From Oscillatoria sp. SIO1A7 (GTDB lineage Bacteria > Cyanobacteriota > Cyanobacteriia > Cyanobacteriales > Laspinemataceae): DNA of 54,125 nucleotides. The DNA lies in contig JAAHFN010000045.1 of assembly GCA_010672965.1 (NCBI GenBank), positions 1 through 54,125 on the forward strand. The letters run 5' to 3'. The notes under the pieces are model-generated. The model saw nothing but the letters and a program-made list of their open reading frames with translations. It made no database searches and was not told the DNA's origin. Positions 1 through 7,716 of this stretch are shown here, in pieces. The position numbers and the translations under genes are program-made. Within the stretch, counting starts at the first letter, position 1, and every line of letters begins with the position of its first letter.

Positions 1-410
1 TAGAGTTGTGTTTTTGTTGTTTAGGGTGTGGGGTTTAGGGTTGAGGATGTGGGGTTTAGTGTGTGGGGTGTGGGGTGTGGGGTGTGGGGTTGAGGGTGTG
101 GGGTGTGGGGTGTGGGGTGTGGGGTTTAGGGTGTGGGGTTTAGGGTGTGGGGTGTGGGGTGTGGGGTGTGGGAATAAGAAGAGCGGAATAAGAAGAGCGG
201 AATAAGAAGAGCGGAATTGTCCTTTTATCCCCGAATTCTTGCCCTACACCTTACACCCCACACCCTAATCTCCCGAATTCTTGCCCTACACCCCACACCC
301 TACACCCCACACCCTAATCTCTCGAATTCTTGCCCTACACCCTACACCCCACACCCTAATCTCCCGAATTCTTGCCCTACACCCCACACCCTACACCCCA
401 CACCCTAATT
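1..410. repeat. GTGTGGG / CACACCC repeat region with 14-bp and ~50-bp tandem units
   Basis: No gene is supported here. Bases 30-172 are heptamer-like GTGTGGG and GTTTAGG units. Bases 173-214 hold three exact copies of a 14-bp unit (AATAAGAAGAGCGG). Bases 231-408 hold four copies of a ~45-60 bp unit that begins CCGAATTCTTGCCC and continues with CACACCC units, so the two halves are complementary in composition and could fold on each other. The open frames in it are repetitive translations of the same units. The region ends at the uppP stop codon. Confidence 0.85.
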
Positions 411-1379
411 TTAGCTATTTTCCAAAGCGCCAAAAGCGATCGCTCCTAGGATGGCGATACCAAAGGCCAAGCGATACCAGACAAAAACCCAAGTATTCTG
501 GGTTTGCAGGAAGCGAATTAACCAGGCGATCGCTGCATAAGAAAATATGACTGTAGAAATGAGTCCGCCAATCAAGGGCACGATTCCGATGCCGCTCATG
601 CCGGAGTCTAATAAATCTTTTAGTTCTACTAAGCCGGCGATGGTGATGGCGGGTATGCCAAGTAAAAAAGAAAACCGTGCCGCTGTTGCCCGATCCAAGC
701 CGATAAATAAGCCAGCAGTGATGGTGGAACCGGAGCGAGAAACTCCGGGAATCAATGCCATTGCTTGAGCCAAGCCGACCATGATTCCGTCCTGAAGAGT
801 GAGTTGGTCGAAGCAGCGGTAGCGGTTGCCGGAGCGTTCGGCTACTCCGAGGAGCAAGCCCATGACAATAGAGACAATTGCGATCGCCATCAAGGAACGC
901 AGGGTAGTATCGTAGAATTCTGAAATAACAAATTTAACGATTAAGCCCAAAAAGATAATAGGCAGAGTTCCCAAACCGATTCCCATAACTACGCGCAAGT
1001 CTCTATCCTCGTAGTCCCGCTTCTTGATGGCCCTTATGGCTCCAACTGCTAAATTGGTCAAGTCGGTCCAGAAGTACCACAAGACTGCGGCAATACTGCC
1101 CAACTGAATAGCTGCAGTAAAAGAGATTCCCGGGTCTCCCCAACCCAAAACTACTGGTACTACTTTTAGATGGGCGGTACTGCTGATGGGCAAAAACTCT
1201 GTCATGCCCTGAACCATGCCTAGAGCGATCGCCTGAAACAGATTTAACTGAACCTCTGCTGCTGGGGATGCTGTTGCCTCCGCAGCCCCGGCACCAAAAG
1301 CCTTTTGGCTGCAGGCGATCGCAGAAACGGCCCCGCTAGCAGCCAAGAGCATAAAAAATCGAAATCGCGAAAATACCAT
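411..1379 (-). CDS. uppP: undecaprenyl-diphosphatase UppP (BacA)
   Basis: Integral membrane phosphatase that recycles undecaprenyl diphosphate to the monophosphate lipid carrier for peptidoglycan and other envelope polymers. The 322-residue product carries the two family signatures: the E-rich block EFLPISSTAH (residues 61-70) and GVSRSGSTIT in the second half, together with many hydrophobic segments. Members are usually about 265-280 residues; the extra length is an N-terminal hydrophobic stretch (residues 1-30, with Cys23 in SAIACS) followed by an Ala/Glu-rich linker, so a cleaved signal or extra helix is possible. The ATG at 1379 is used; a downstream start near residue 45 would remove this extension and cannot be excluded. 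It is transcribed alone, with repeat DNA on both sides. Confidence 0.95.
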   Translation of the reverse strand: MVFSRFRFFMLLAASGAVSAIACSQKAFGAGAAEATASPAAEVQLNLFQAIALGMVQGMTEFLPISSTAHLKVVPVVLGWGDPGISFTAAIQLGSIAAVLWYFWTDLTNLAVGAIRAIKKRDYEDRDLRVVMGIGLGTLPIIFLGLIVKFVISEFYDTTLRSLMAIAIVSIVMGLLLGVAERSGNRYRCFDQLTLQDGIMVGLAQAMALIPGVSRSGSTITAGLFIGLDRATAARFSFLLGIPAITIAGLVELKDLLDSGMSGIGIVPLIGGLISTVIFSYAAIAWLIRFLQTQNTWVFVWYRLAFGIAILGAIAFGALENS

Positions 1380-1718
1380 AAGTTTTGACTATAAAAAATT
1401 GGGCATGGGGCATGGGGCATTGGGCATTGGGCATGGGGCATGGGGCATTGGGCATTGGGCATTGGGCATGAGGGAAAGAGACAAGCAGACCCCAAATAGG
1501 ATCTTAAGGGAGTGGGGAGACGTATCCAGGACTTACGCAAAGACGCTATTCGTAGGGTGCGAACTGCGCACCAGAGTCTATATATAGAGTTCGATCTGAC
1601 TATTTGCGTAGTCCCCCCTTGCCCCAATGCCCAATGCCCAATGCCCAATGCCCCGTGCCCCATGCCCAATGCCCAATTCCCTTGTGCTATTTTAGTTTCC
1701 ATCGTTAGGGTGTCAAGA
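1380..1718. repeat. GGGCATT heptamer arrays flanking a C-family inverted-repeat element
   Basis: The gap between divergent uppP and thyX. Bases 1403-1468 are GGGCATT/GGGCATG units and 1621-1680 are their complement (CCCAATG), so the arms could pair. Between them, 1528-1614 is a MITE-like element with ends AGGACTTACGCA and TTGCGTAGTCC. Open frames running out of this DNA into thyX and uppP give repetitive peptides and are not trusted. Confidence 0.75.
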
Positions 1719-3380
1719 ATGGAGCGATTCCGAGTCGAAGTTATTAGCCAAACGCCAAACCCGAATCAAACAGTTTATGCAGCTCTCCATCAGGATTATA
1801 ATGAGGGATTTGTGTTTGACCAGCGCTCGAACTGGCCTGATGAAAAGACCTGCGGGGAAATTGCCGTTCAGCGGCTGCTAGCAGGCGATCGGGGTCATTT
1901 TGGTCCATACGAACATCCCTCAATTGTCTTCAATTGCGGTTACTTTCCCCACAGCACGATGCAGCAGGTCCGCACTCATCGCGTGGGATGTTGCTTGTCA
2001 GGGGATACCCTTGTAAGCTTTGGGCACAAGTCCTTACACTCAGGGGAAAAATATCAACAACAAACATTAGGGCACCTTGCGGATCTTTGGCACAACGGAC
2101 GCAAGCATCAGCAGACTGAGGCAGATGCCGCGTATATGCGCGAGCAAATATCTAAACGATCTGTATTGAGTTTGGATTTAGAAGCCAACATGCTAGTGCG
2201 TTCGCACATTACGAATATTTACTGTAATGGGCCCAAGGAACTCTATCTGCTTACGACCGCTGACGGTCAAAGCATAAAAGCGACTATGTGCCATCAATTT
2301 TGGACAAACCAAGGCTGGAAACGGTTAAAAGAGTTTAACTCTGACACCAAGGTTTGTGTACCCTCCCCTGGAGGACGATCGGTTAGCCCAAAGCTAGTAA
2401 ATTACAGCAACCAAGAACTCTCTTCTGAGGTTTGGAAGGCTGTCCCAGATTACCCTTGGTATGAAATTTCCAACCTTGGCAGGCTGCGTAGTTATATGCC
2501 TCGCGGTGGCAGAGGCAACAGATCCAAGGAAAAACGCCAGACTCCTATAGCAAAAAAACTGTCTAAGGCTAAAAATTACCTATTTGCCTCTTTTAGCGAA
2601 GGGGTCGGTACTGGCAGGAGTGCGAGGCTAAATATTCACCGCTTAGTGTGTGAGGCATTTAATTCGGGGAGCGATCGCGCCATAGGTTTAGATAATCTTG
2701 AGGTTAGACACTTAAACGGTAACTCCTTTGATAATCGTGCTAACAATTTAGCGTGGGGGACTTCTAAAGATAACAGCCTAGACTTACTAGAGGCAAATGC
2801 CGAGATACGCAATCGAGGGGTATTTGTGGATGTTGATGAAATTGTTTACGCAGGCATCGAAGAGACCTATGATTTAGAGGTATCGCACCCCGACCACAAC
2901 TTTGTAGCGAACGGTATCATCGTTCATAACTCTTTTGACGTGCAATCTAATAGGTACACGGGCCAGAGAATAGCGGAAGCCGCTGCAGGAAAAAGAGATA
3001 TTGAAGATATTTTTTATCTGCGTCCGGTGGGATACTATAGCGATCGCCAAGGAAAGCGCTATCACTACACCCAAGAAATGCGCGATCGCGATTTAGCTTG
3101 GTGCGCAGAAGCAGCGAGACGCTACCAACAACTTCTGTCAGAAGGACTTGCCGAAGAACACGCTCGCGGCATCATTCCTTTTGACGTCCGACAGCACTGG
3201 GTTATGTCGCTAAATCCTCGTTCTTTAATGCACTTATTAGACTTGCGAGCGAAACCGGACGCGCAGCTAGAAATCCAAAAACTCTGCGAGCTAATTTGGC
3301 CTCATTTTGAGGCATGGATGCCAGAGCTGGCCGCCTGGTACGAGAAAAAACGACTTAGAAAAGCACGGCTATCTCCTTAA
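1719..3380 (+). CDS. thyX: FAD-dependent thymidylate synthase ThyX containing an in-frame intein
   Basis: Flavin-dependent thymidylate synthase converts dUMP to dTMP with methylenetetrahydrofolate, NADPH and FAD. The precursor is 553 residues: N-extein 1-91, intein 92-404, C-extein 405-553. Joining the exteins gives a 240-residue ThyX, a normal length. The junction rebuilds the flavin/substrate-binding ThyX signature (RTHRVGC followed by SFDVQSNRYTG), so the intein sits in the active-site motif and the enzyme should be inactive until splicing. Start: the ATG at 1719 begins MERFRVEVIS, a typical ThyX N-terminus; the longer frame from 1512 runs through CCCAATG repeats and is rejected. dcd lies convergently downstream and feeds the same dTTP pathway. 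Confidence 0.93.
   Translation: MERFRVEVISQTPNPNQTVYAALHQDYNEGFVFDQRSNWPDEKTCGEIAVQRLLAGDRGHFGPYEHPSIVFNCGYFPHSTMQQVRTHRVGCCLSGDTLVSFGHKSLHSGEKYQQQTLGHLADLWHNGRKHQQTEADAAYMREQISKRSVLSLDLEANMLVRSHITNIYCNGPKELYLLTTADGQSIKATMCHQFWTNQGWKRLKEFNSDTKVCVPSPGGRSVSPKLVNYSNQELSSEVWKAVPDYPWYEISNLGRLRSYMPRGGRGNRSKEKRQTPIAKKLSKAKNYLFASFSEGVGTGRSARLNIHRLVCEAFNSGSDRAIGLDNLEVRHLNGNSFDNRANNLAWGTSKDNSLDLLEANAEIRNRGVFVDVDEIVYAGIEETYDLEVSHPDHNFVANGIIVHNSFDVQSNRYTGQRIAEAAAGKRDIEDIFYLRPVGYYSDRQGKRYHYTQEMRDRDLAWCAEAARRYQQLLSEGLAEEHARGIIPFDVRQHWVMSLNPRSLMHLLDLRAKPDAQLEIQKLCELIWPHFEAWMPELAAWYEKKRLRKARLSP
1992..2930 (+). mobile_element. ThyX intein (313 aa) with NUMOD4/HNH-type homing endonuclease insert
   Basis: Protein-splicing element inside thyX. 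It starts with Cys1 (block A, CLSGDTLVSF) and has a block-B-like T-x-x-H (ATMCH, about residue 95). It ends with block F (TYDLEVSHPDHNFVANG) and block G (GIIVHN), giving penultimate His312 and Asn313, followed by Ser as the +1 extein residue. All splicing residues are present. Between the splicing halves, residues 147-167 (WKAVPDYPWYEISNLGRLRS) resemble a NUMOD4 motif, and residues 215-255 (IHRLVCEAF, then HLNGN and NRANNLAW) resemble an HNH_3 endonuclease as found in phage homing enzymes. No LAGLIDADG motif is visible. Splicing and endonuclease activity are inferred from motifs. Confidence 0.9.
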
Positions 3381-3635
3381 ATTAGGAAGGGTGTAGGGTG
3401 TAGGGTGTAGGGTGTAGGGGAAGAATAGGGGTGTAGGCGGTGTAGGCGGTGTAGGCGAGGTGTAGGCGATCGCACGAAAATGCAATCTTAGGACTTACGC
3501 TTTCTTGTGGAGATGCGCCCCTTTGTGTAGGGGTACTCCGGCCGTTGACCCCTACCAGATATAGAGCCCATGCGTAAGTCCTGAATCTTCAATCTCTTCT
3601 GCCTACACCCCACACCCTACACCCTACACCCTTGC
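3381..3635. repeat. GTGTAGG repeats and C-family inverted-repeat element between thyX and dcd
   Basis: Bases 3388-3470 are GTGTAGG/GTGTAGGCG units. Bases 3490-3582 form a MITE-like element with ends AGGACTTACGC and GCGTAAGTCCT and a GC-rich core. Bases 3602-3632 are the complementary CACCCTA units. The gene pair is convergent, so this is the shared 3' region. Confidence 0.8.
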
Positions 3636-4217
3636 TTACACTTTTGCCAAAGTCACGCTTTCCGATTGGTCTTGATACTTACCTTGTCGGGCGGCATAGC
3701 TGACTTCGCAGGGTTCTCCTTCTAAAAAGAGCAATTGTACTACTCCTTCATTGGCATAAATCCTGGCATCCGCTGGGGAAGCATTAGAAAATTCTAAGGT
3801 AAGATGACCCCGCCAGCCGGATTCAGCGGGAGAGAGATTGGCGATAATTCCGCAACGGCAGTAAGTGCTTTTGCCGATGCAGAGAACGGTAATATTATCG
3901 GGCACTTCTAGATATTCTAGCGCCACCCCCAAACCATAACTATGTCCCGGCAGGATGAAGTATTCTCCATCCTTGTCTCTATGCAAGCGGGCAGGTTCTA
4001 GGTTTTCTGGGTTGAAATCCTTGGGATTGATAATCGTGCCGGGAATATGGCGAAAAGTGCGAAAGTCTTTGGGGGATAGTCGGATATCATAGCCGAAGGA
4101 GCTAAGACCGTATGAGATAACGGAAAAGTTTTCTACTTTACGGATGAGGTGAGGCGCGAAGGGTTTAATCATCCCTTCCTCAGCAATCCGAGCAATCCAA
4201 GCGTCATTCTTAATCAT
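3636..4217 (-). CDS. dcd: dCTP deaminase
   Basis: Deaminates dCTP to dUTP, the precursor of dUMP for thymidylate synthesis. The 193-residue product shows the family core: SSFGYDIRLS near residue 40, PGHSYGLGVALEYL, the GKSTYCRCG block and the catalytic-region motif ESGWRGHLTLEFSN, then a C-terminal QGKYQDQ tail. The length matches bacterial Dcd. The frame is open upstream to 4316, but that adds a hydrophobic 33-residue segment not known in the family, so the ATG at 4217 (MIKNDAWI) is used. Convergent with thyX; the two gene products work in the same pathway. Confidence 0.95.
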   Translation of the reverse strand: MIKNDAWIARIAEEGMIKPFAPHLIRKVENFSVISYGLSSFGYDIRLSPKDFRTFRHIPGTIINPKDFNPENLEPARLHRDKDGEYFILPGHSYGLGVALEYLEVPDNITVLCIGKSTYCRCGIIANLSPAESGWRGHLTLEFSNASPADARIYANEGVVQLLFLEGEPCEVSYAARQGKYQDQSESVTLAKV

Positions 4218-4372
4218 ATCTTTATCTTTGAAAGGCGCGATCGCTTTAGTATAAGGAGAATGGGAGGCAAACGAGTAGGAGAGGAACAGGAAAACAGGCC
4301 CTAAGACAAAGGACACCTAGAATTGGCAGCTAATTGCCTGCGATCGCCGATGCAATTCACTTAGAATCGATC

Positions 4373-4378
4373 TATAAT
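4373..4378 (+). promoter_or_regulatory. -10 box TATAAT of the candidate ncRNA
   Basis: A perfect TATAAT lies 4373-4378; a weak -35-like TGCAAT is at 4351-4356 (16-bp spacer). No reading frame follows, but an intrinsic terminator does (4566-4592), which suggests a short untranslated transcript. Confidence 0.5.
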
Positions 4379-4384
4379 GTAGTC

Positions 4385-4592
4385 TAAGCAAAAAAATCTG
4401 ACCTCTCCGGTAGCCCCGACCCTCGTCGGCCCTCTTACCATAGTCCAGGAACAAGTCAGGAGTCTCCAAGTAAAAAGTCAGAAGGCAGAACAACCTCTAA
4501 TTTCTAAACTCTTCAAACCAATTAGAGCTATTCATAGATAAAGATTTTCAGATTTCGTCCATCGGGGGGGCATTGCGCCCCCTCTTTTCTTT
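4385..4592 (+). ncRNA. candidate structured non-coding RNA, about 200 nt (class unknown)
   Basis: This stretch lies between dcd and the OmpA-fusion gene and has no open frame of note. It is bounded by a TATAAT box and a strong terminator. Internal stems are visible: CCGAC/GTCGG around 4418-4432, and CTCTAATT near 4495 with AATTAGAG near 4525. Its size is similar to cyanobacterial 6S RNA, but I do not recognise its sequence and do not assign a class. Unlike its surroundings it has none of the heptamer repeats or MITE ends. Confidence 0.45.
4566..4592 (+). terminator. intrinsic terminator of the candidate ncRNA
   Basis: Stem GGGGGC / GCCCCC with a 5-nt loop (ATTGC), followed by TCTTTTCTTT. This is a standard rho-independent layout on the + strand. 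Confidence 0.65.
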
Positions 4593-4781
4593 ATGGCACT
4601 ACATATTAAGGTGTTTGACAGGATAGGACTTACGCATAGAATCTAGTCATAGGGGCAACCACGGGGGGATTGCCCCTACAAATACTAGATATGGACAGTT
4701 TGCGTAAGCCCTGACAGGAATCAAAATGCGCCTTTGACTAAAAGCTGACCGCTGACTGCTGACCGCTGACTGCTATAATCA
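4593..4781. repeat. C-family element inserted in an older repeat, plus GGTCAGC heptamers
   Basis: The element spans about 4625-4712 (AGGACTTACGCA to GCGTAAGCCCT). Its flanks (4608-4624 and 4713-4737) join to a sequence that is found uninterrupted, in reverse orientation, at 44213-44252. Bases 4740-4776 are GACCGCTGACTGCT units that lead into the 3' end of the next gene. Confidence 0.75.
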
Positions 4782-6368
4782 TTAATTAATCCGAACCAGA
4801 CGAATTTCGGTCCGCTGCTGGCGCGTATCTTCTGGAGGAATGCCAGAAAGCGGCACGCTGAATCCTTTGCCTTCGGCCTGAAAAAGGCGATTATTCTGCC
4901 CAGACCCTGCGCGATCGCCAACCTTACCGCGCAGATAGTCAACCACAACCTGCGCCCGTTGTTCGCTCAGAGTTTGATTAAAATCCGCCGTACCCGTGCT
5001 AGAGGTATGGCCAATAACGCGCACGGCAACGGTTTGAGGGTTGAATTCGCCAATTTCCTTAGCGAGAGCTTCTAGAGTTTTTTGGCTTTTGGGGGTTAGC
5101 TGGGCAGAGTTCTTGCTAAATTTCACCTCGCCGCGTACCTGCAAATTGCCAATACTGGGGGCTTGTTCGATATTAGTAGCGTTTGGGGAATTTGTCTGGG
5201 CGATCGCCTTTTGTTTCCCTGCCAGTCGGTCGGCTAGCTCTGGAGCCAAGCTTTGCATTTTCTTAATTAAGGATGCGCTATTTCGAGCTGCTGTGGCGAT
5301 CGCAGTGCCATCGGATAACTCGACTTTATTTTCAGGCACTTGATTGAGGCGTCCCGCCAGAACTAAAACGGCAGCAGTTGAATCGATCCGCTGCTCTAAC
5401 CTGCCCGAGTCCAACCAGGCTTTCGCTTCTGCAGCAGTAAAAAAATTAATGCCAGGGATGGCGGCGGCTGCCTCTGTATTGGTCGATCTTCCTTCGGCGG
5501 CCTCCCCCTGTAGCTTAGACGAATTGATAAACTGGCTATCTATGCGTCGATAGTAGGCTTGCAAAAATTGGGATAGGATTTCCGGTCGGGATTTAATCAA
5601 ATCCTCGGAAGCGACGAGAACGTCAACAATAGTGTTAGGGGTATCTTGACTGGAGAGAACGACAGTATAGCCAGCTTCTCTCGCTTTTGCGACCAATGGT
5701 TCCCAAAGAACCGCTATAGCTACGTTCTGGCTCGGCTCTTGCAACAAATTCCAGGCTTCCCTAGCATTGGCAACCCGAACTATCTCAAGATTAGCTAGAT
5801 TAAAAGCCTCAAATTTAGTATCCAGTAGTAATGCCAAATACTCGCTCCTAGTCTCCCCAGCAAAAACTATGCTGAGCTGCCTCCCCCCAGCTAGCTCCTG
5901 TTTAACTAACTGGTTTAAATCGAGCAATGACTTTAGCTGAGGATATTTTTTTGTATTTAAAATTGCTGCGTCTGCACCGTTGCTGCGATCGATTAGCCCG
6001 ACAATTTTTCCTTCCGGCCGATCTTGTACGAAGCGATCTAGAGTCGTTGCAATTAAGTCCGCTTCTCCCCGAATCAGACTTGCGGCTCGTTTTTCGCGAT
6101 CGAATTCATCGTCATAAAGCAGATCTATTCCCACTTTTTGCAGGGCTTCCTTAAAAGCTGCACTGCGCAAGACGCCATAACCGCTAAAAGTATCTCCGAG
6201 AATTTTTATCTGCCCGGACTCTTTGCGTTTGGCTATTGCTGCATATTCTCGATTTTTGGCCAGCAATCCGGGAGATAGCACAGTCAATAACCATAATCCT
6301 CCGCCAAAAAGTACGCTCGCAATTAGTAGAGTGGCCAGAAATATCGCTGGATTATTGCGCTTGCTCAT
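4782..6368 (-). CDS. periplasmic-binding-type domain fused to OmpA-like peptidoglycan-binding domain
   Basis: A 528-residue protein with an N-terminal membrane anchor (residues 8-36). Residues 55-300 resemble NMT1/nitrate-taurine type substrate-binding proteins (IKILGDTFSGYGVLRS, GEADLIATTLDRF, VLWEPLVAKAREAGY). Residues 415-528 are an OmpA_C-like domain (VKFSKNSAQLTPKSQKTLE, VRVIGHTSSTG, LSEQRAQVVVDYLRG) that normally binds peptidoglycan. It may therefore be a cell-wall-tethered ligand-binding or sensing protein. No ABC permease or ATPase is next to it, so a transport role is not supported by context. Start is the ATG at 6368, before the hydrophobic anchor. Confidence 0.85.
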   Translation of the reverse strand: MSKRNNPAIFLATLLIASVLFGGGLWLLTVLSPGLLAKNREYAAIAKRKESGQIKILGDTFSGYGVLRSAAFKEALQKVGIDLLYDDEFDREKRAASLIRGEADLIATTLDRFVQDRPEGKIVGLIDRSNGADAAILNTKKYPQLKSLLDLNQLVKQELAGGRQLSIVFAGETRSEYLALLLDTKFEAFNLANLEIVRVANAREAWNLLQEPSQNVAIAVLWEPLVAKAREAGYTVVLSSQDTPNTIVDVLVASEDLIKSRPEILSQFLQAYYRRIDSQFINSSKLQGEAAEGRSTNTEAAAAIPGINFFTAAEAKAWLDSGRLEQRIDSTAAVLVLAGRLNQVPENKVELSDGTAIATAARNSASLIKKMQSLAPELADRLAGKQKAIAQTNSPNATNIEQAPSIGNLQVRGEVKFSKNSAQLTPKSQKTLEALAKEIGEFNPQTVAVRVIGHTSSTGTADFNQTLSEQRAQVVVDYLRGKVGDRAGSGQNNRLFQAEGKGFSVPLSGIPPEDTRQQRTEIRLVRIN

Positions 6369-6955
6369 GGCAGATTGCTAATGGGATTTATGTCTAGTAG
6401 TTTGTATTGGGCATTGGGCATCGGGAGTGTGGGAAGGGTGGGAAGGGTGGGAGCAGGGGAGAGGGTATAGCGCTACGCGCAAGTCAAAAGTCATGGATTC
6501 AAAAGTCAAAAGTATAATCTGACGAAGGAACGAGAATTTATAAATGTCAAGCGCGTACTTTGCGTAGTGCTATATAGCGATTCTCGCTCTTGATGTGAGT
6601 TGTCTGGGGGATGCAATATCCCAATATGATAATCCCCGTTTTACAGCCGAGATCCAGAGCGGGGATGCTGTCGCCCCTACATTTCCCAACCCGATCGCTT
6701 ATTACACTTATTTGAGAAACGCTATATTTCGAGGATATTTTCCCCTTGCCCCCCTTGCCCCCTTGCTCCTGTACCTCTTCCTTTCCGGGAGTAGGGCACC
6801 CCAAACAAGAGGCAAATTTATCCCAACACTCCACACCCCACACCTCACATCCTAGCGTCATGCCAAGCCTAATGCCCAATGCCCCGTTCCCTATAAACTT
6901 AATATAGGTAAAGTAAAGATTCGGGTAACTGCTAGGAAAAACTGTTAAATTATTG
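6369..6955. repeat. adjoining B-family and A-family inverted-repeat elements
   Basis: Bases 6420-6455 are GGGAAGGGTG units. Bases 6466-6574 are a B-family element (TATAGCGCTACGCGC to GCGTAGTGCTATA). Bases 6573-6726 are an A-family element (TATAGCGATTCTC to TTGAGAAACGCTATA); the two share the TATA at the junction. Bases 6730-6890 are pyrimidine-rich CCCCTTGCC, CACACCC and CCCAATG units. No gene is supported. Confidence 0.8.
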
Positions 6956-7366
6956 ATGAATTCTACTAATTCAACTGGTCCTAAATCGATTAACTATCCC
7001 TCAGCTACTATAGAACGCGCTTCTCGGGCAATGAGTTGTTCCCCATTTCAGCTCGAATTATTCGCGACCATGCAGTATAAAAGCGTTGCCCTACAGGAGA
7101 TTGCTGGGGAGGCAGGGGTCCACAACCAATACTCGCGTAGTCTCCTGTCCGAAGCAGCCGCCGAAAATGCCCTTATGTGGCAGATTCAAGTGGGTTTGCT
7201 GCGCCGAGAAGTTGATGGTCAGGGCATTACCGATAGCTTTCGCCTCACCCCAATGGGAAGGCAACTTGTGGAACAATGTCGGGTTTCTGGGGAGATTGCT
7301 GCGCCGACTTGGTGCGATCGCCTTTATAATGCCCGAGATCGCCTGTTACAACTGCCGACTTTCTAA
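6956..7366 (+). CDS. Npun_F0494-like cyanobacterial protein
   Basis: A 136-residue soluble protein. The phrases MSCSPFQLELFATMQ, WQIQVGLLRREVDGQG and ITDSFRLTPMGRQLVEQ match what I remember of the cyanobacteria-restricted Npun_F0494 family, whose function is not known. The C-terminal half reads like a winged-helix fragment (a Leu/Arg helix followed by RLTPMGRQL), as in small DNA-binding proteins, but this is only an impression. The ATG at 6956 is preferred to the TTG directly before it. It is transcribed alone, 350 bp upstream of cobQ in the same direction. Confidence 0.7.
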   Translation: MNSTNSTGPKSINYPSATIERASRAMSCSPFQLELFATMQYKSVALQEIAGEAGVHNQYSRSLLSEAAAENALMWQIQVGLLRREVDGQGITDSFRLTPMGRQLVEQCRVSGEIAAPTWCDRLYNARDRLLQLPTF

Positions 7367-7502
7367 GTTTTTTGATTCTGGGTCATCCGTCCCTGGGTTC
7401 GGCTTCCATCCGATGGGCAATATGTAATATTTGAAGTTTTTTGATTCTGGGTCATCTGCCGCTGGGCTCGGCTTCCATCTGATGAGTAATATGTAATATT
7501 CG
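7365..7502 (+). repeat. two direct copies of a 69-bp unit after the preceding gene
   Basis: Copies at 7365-7433 and 7434-7502 begin AAGTTTTTTGATTCTGGGTC and end with ATATGTAATATT. They differ at a few bases. The first copy begins in the stop codon region of the upstream gene. The remaining gap to cobQ (7503-7716) shows a palindromic GCTCCGCAGCGCTCC stretch at 7541-7563 and nothing else recognised. Confidence 0.75.
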
Positions 7503-7716
7503 AGCGGTTTGACATACTCAAGGGCTGGGGTTTGCGCTCCGCAGCGCTCCTTGCTGCGGAGCGATCGCGTAGCACCTTACCCTCCCCTGCCCTCGTTTCC
7601 ATGCCCTCGCATCTGTCTATTTTGATGGTAAATTTGAAACCAGATTTGAAAGCAAATCGAGGATTTCTTTTTATCGATTGCCCCCTAAATACCCTCAATC
7701 TAAATTATTTATACCT

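Noticed and set aside
8-408. Open frames in the GTGTGGG / CACACCC region
   Set aside because: They translate the tandem units into repetitive Gly-Val-Trp or Pro-His-Thr peptides with no start context.
1512-1718. Long N-terminal extension of ThyX
   Set aside because: It runs through a C-family element and CCCAATG heptamers; ThyX homology begins at the ATG 1719.
4385-4592. Assigning the ncRNA candidate as 6S RNA or SRP RNA
   Set aside because: The size fits 6S, but I do not see sequence I can recall for either class, so only a generic call is made.
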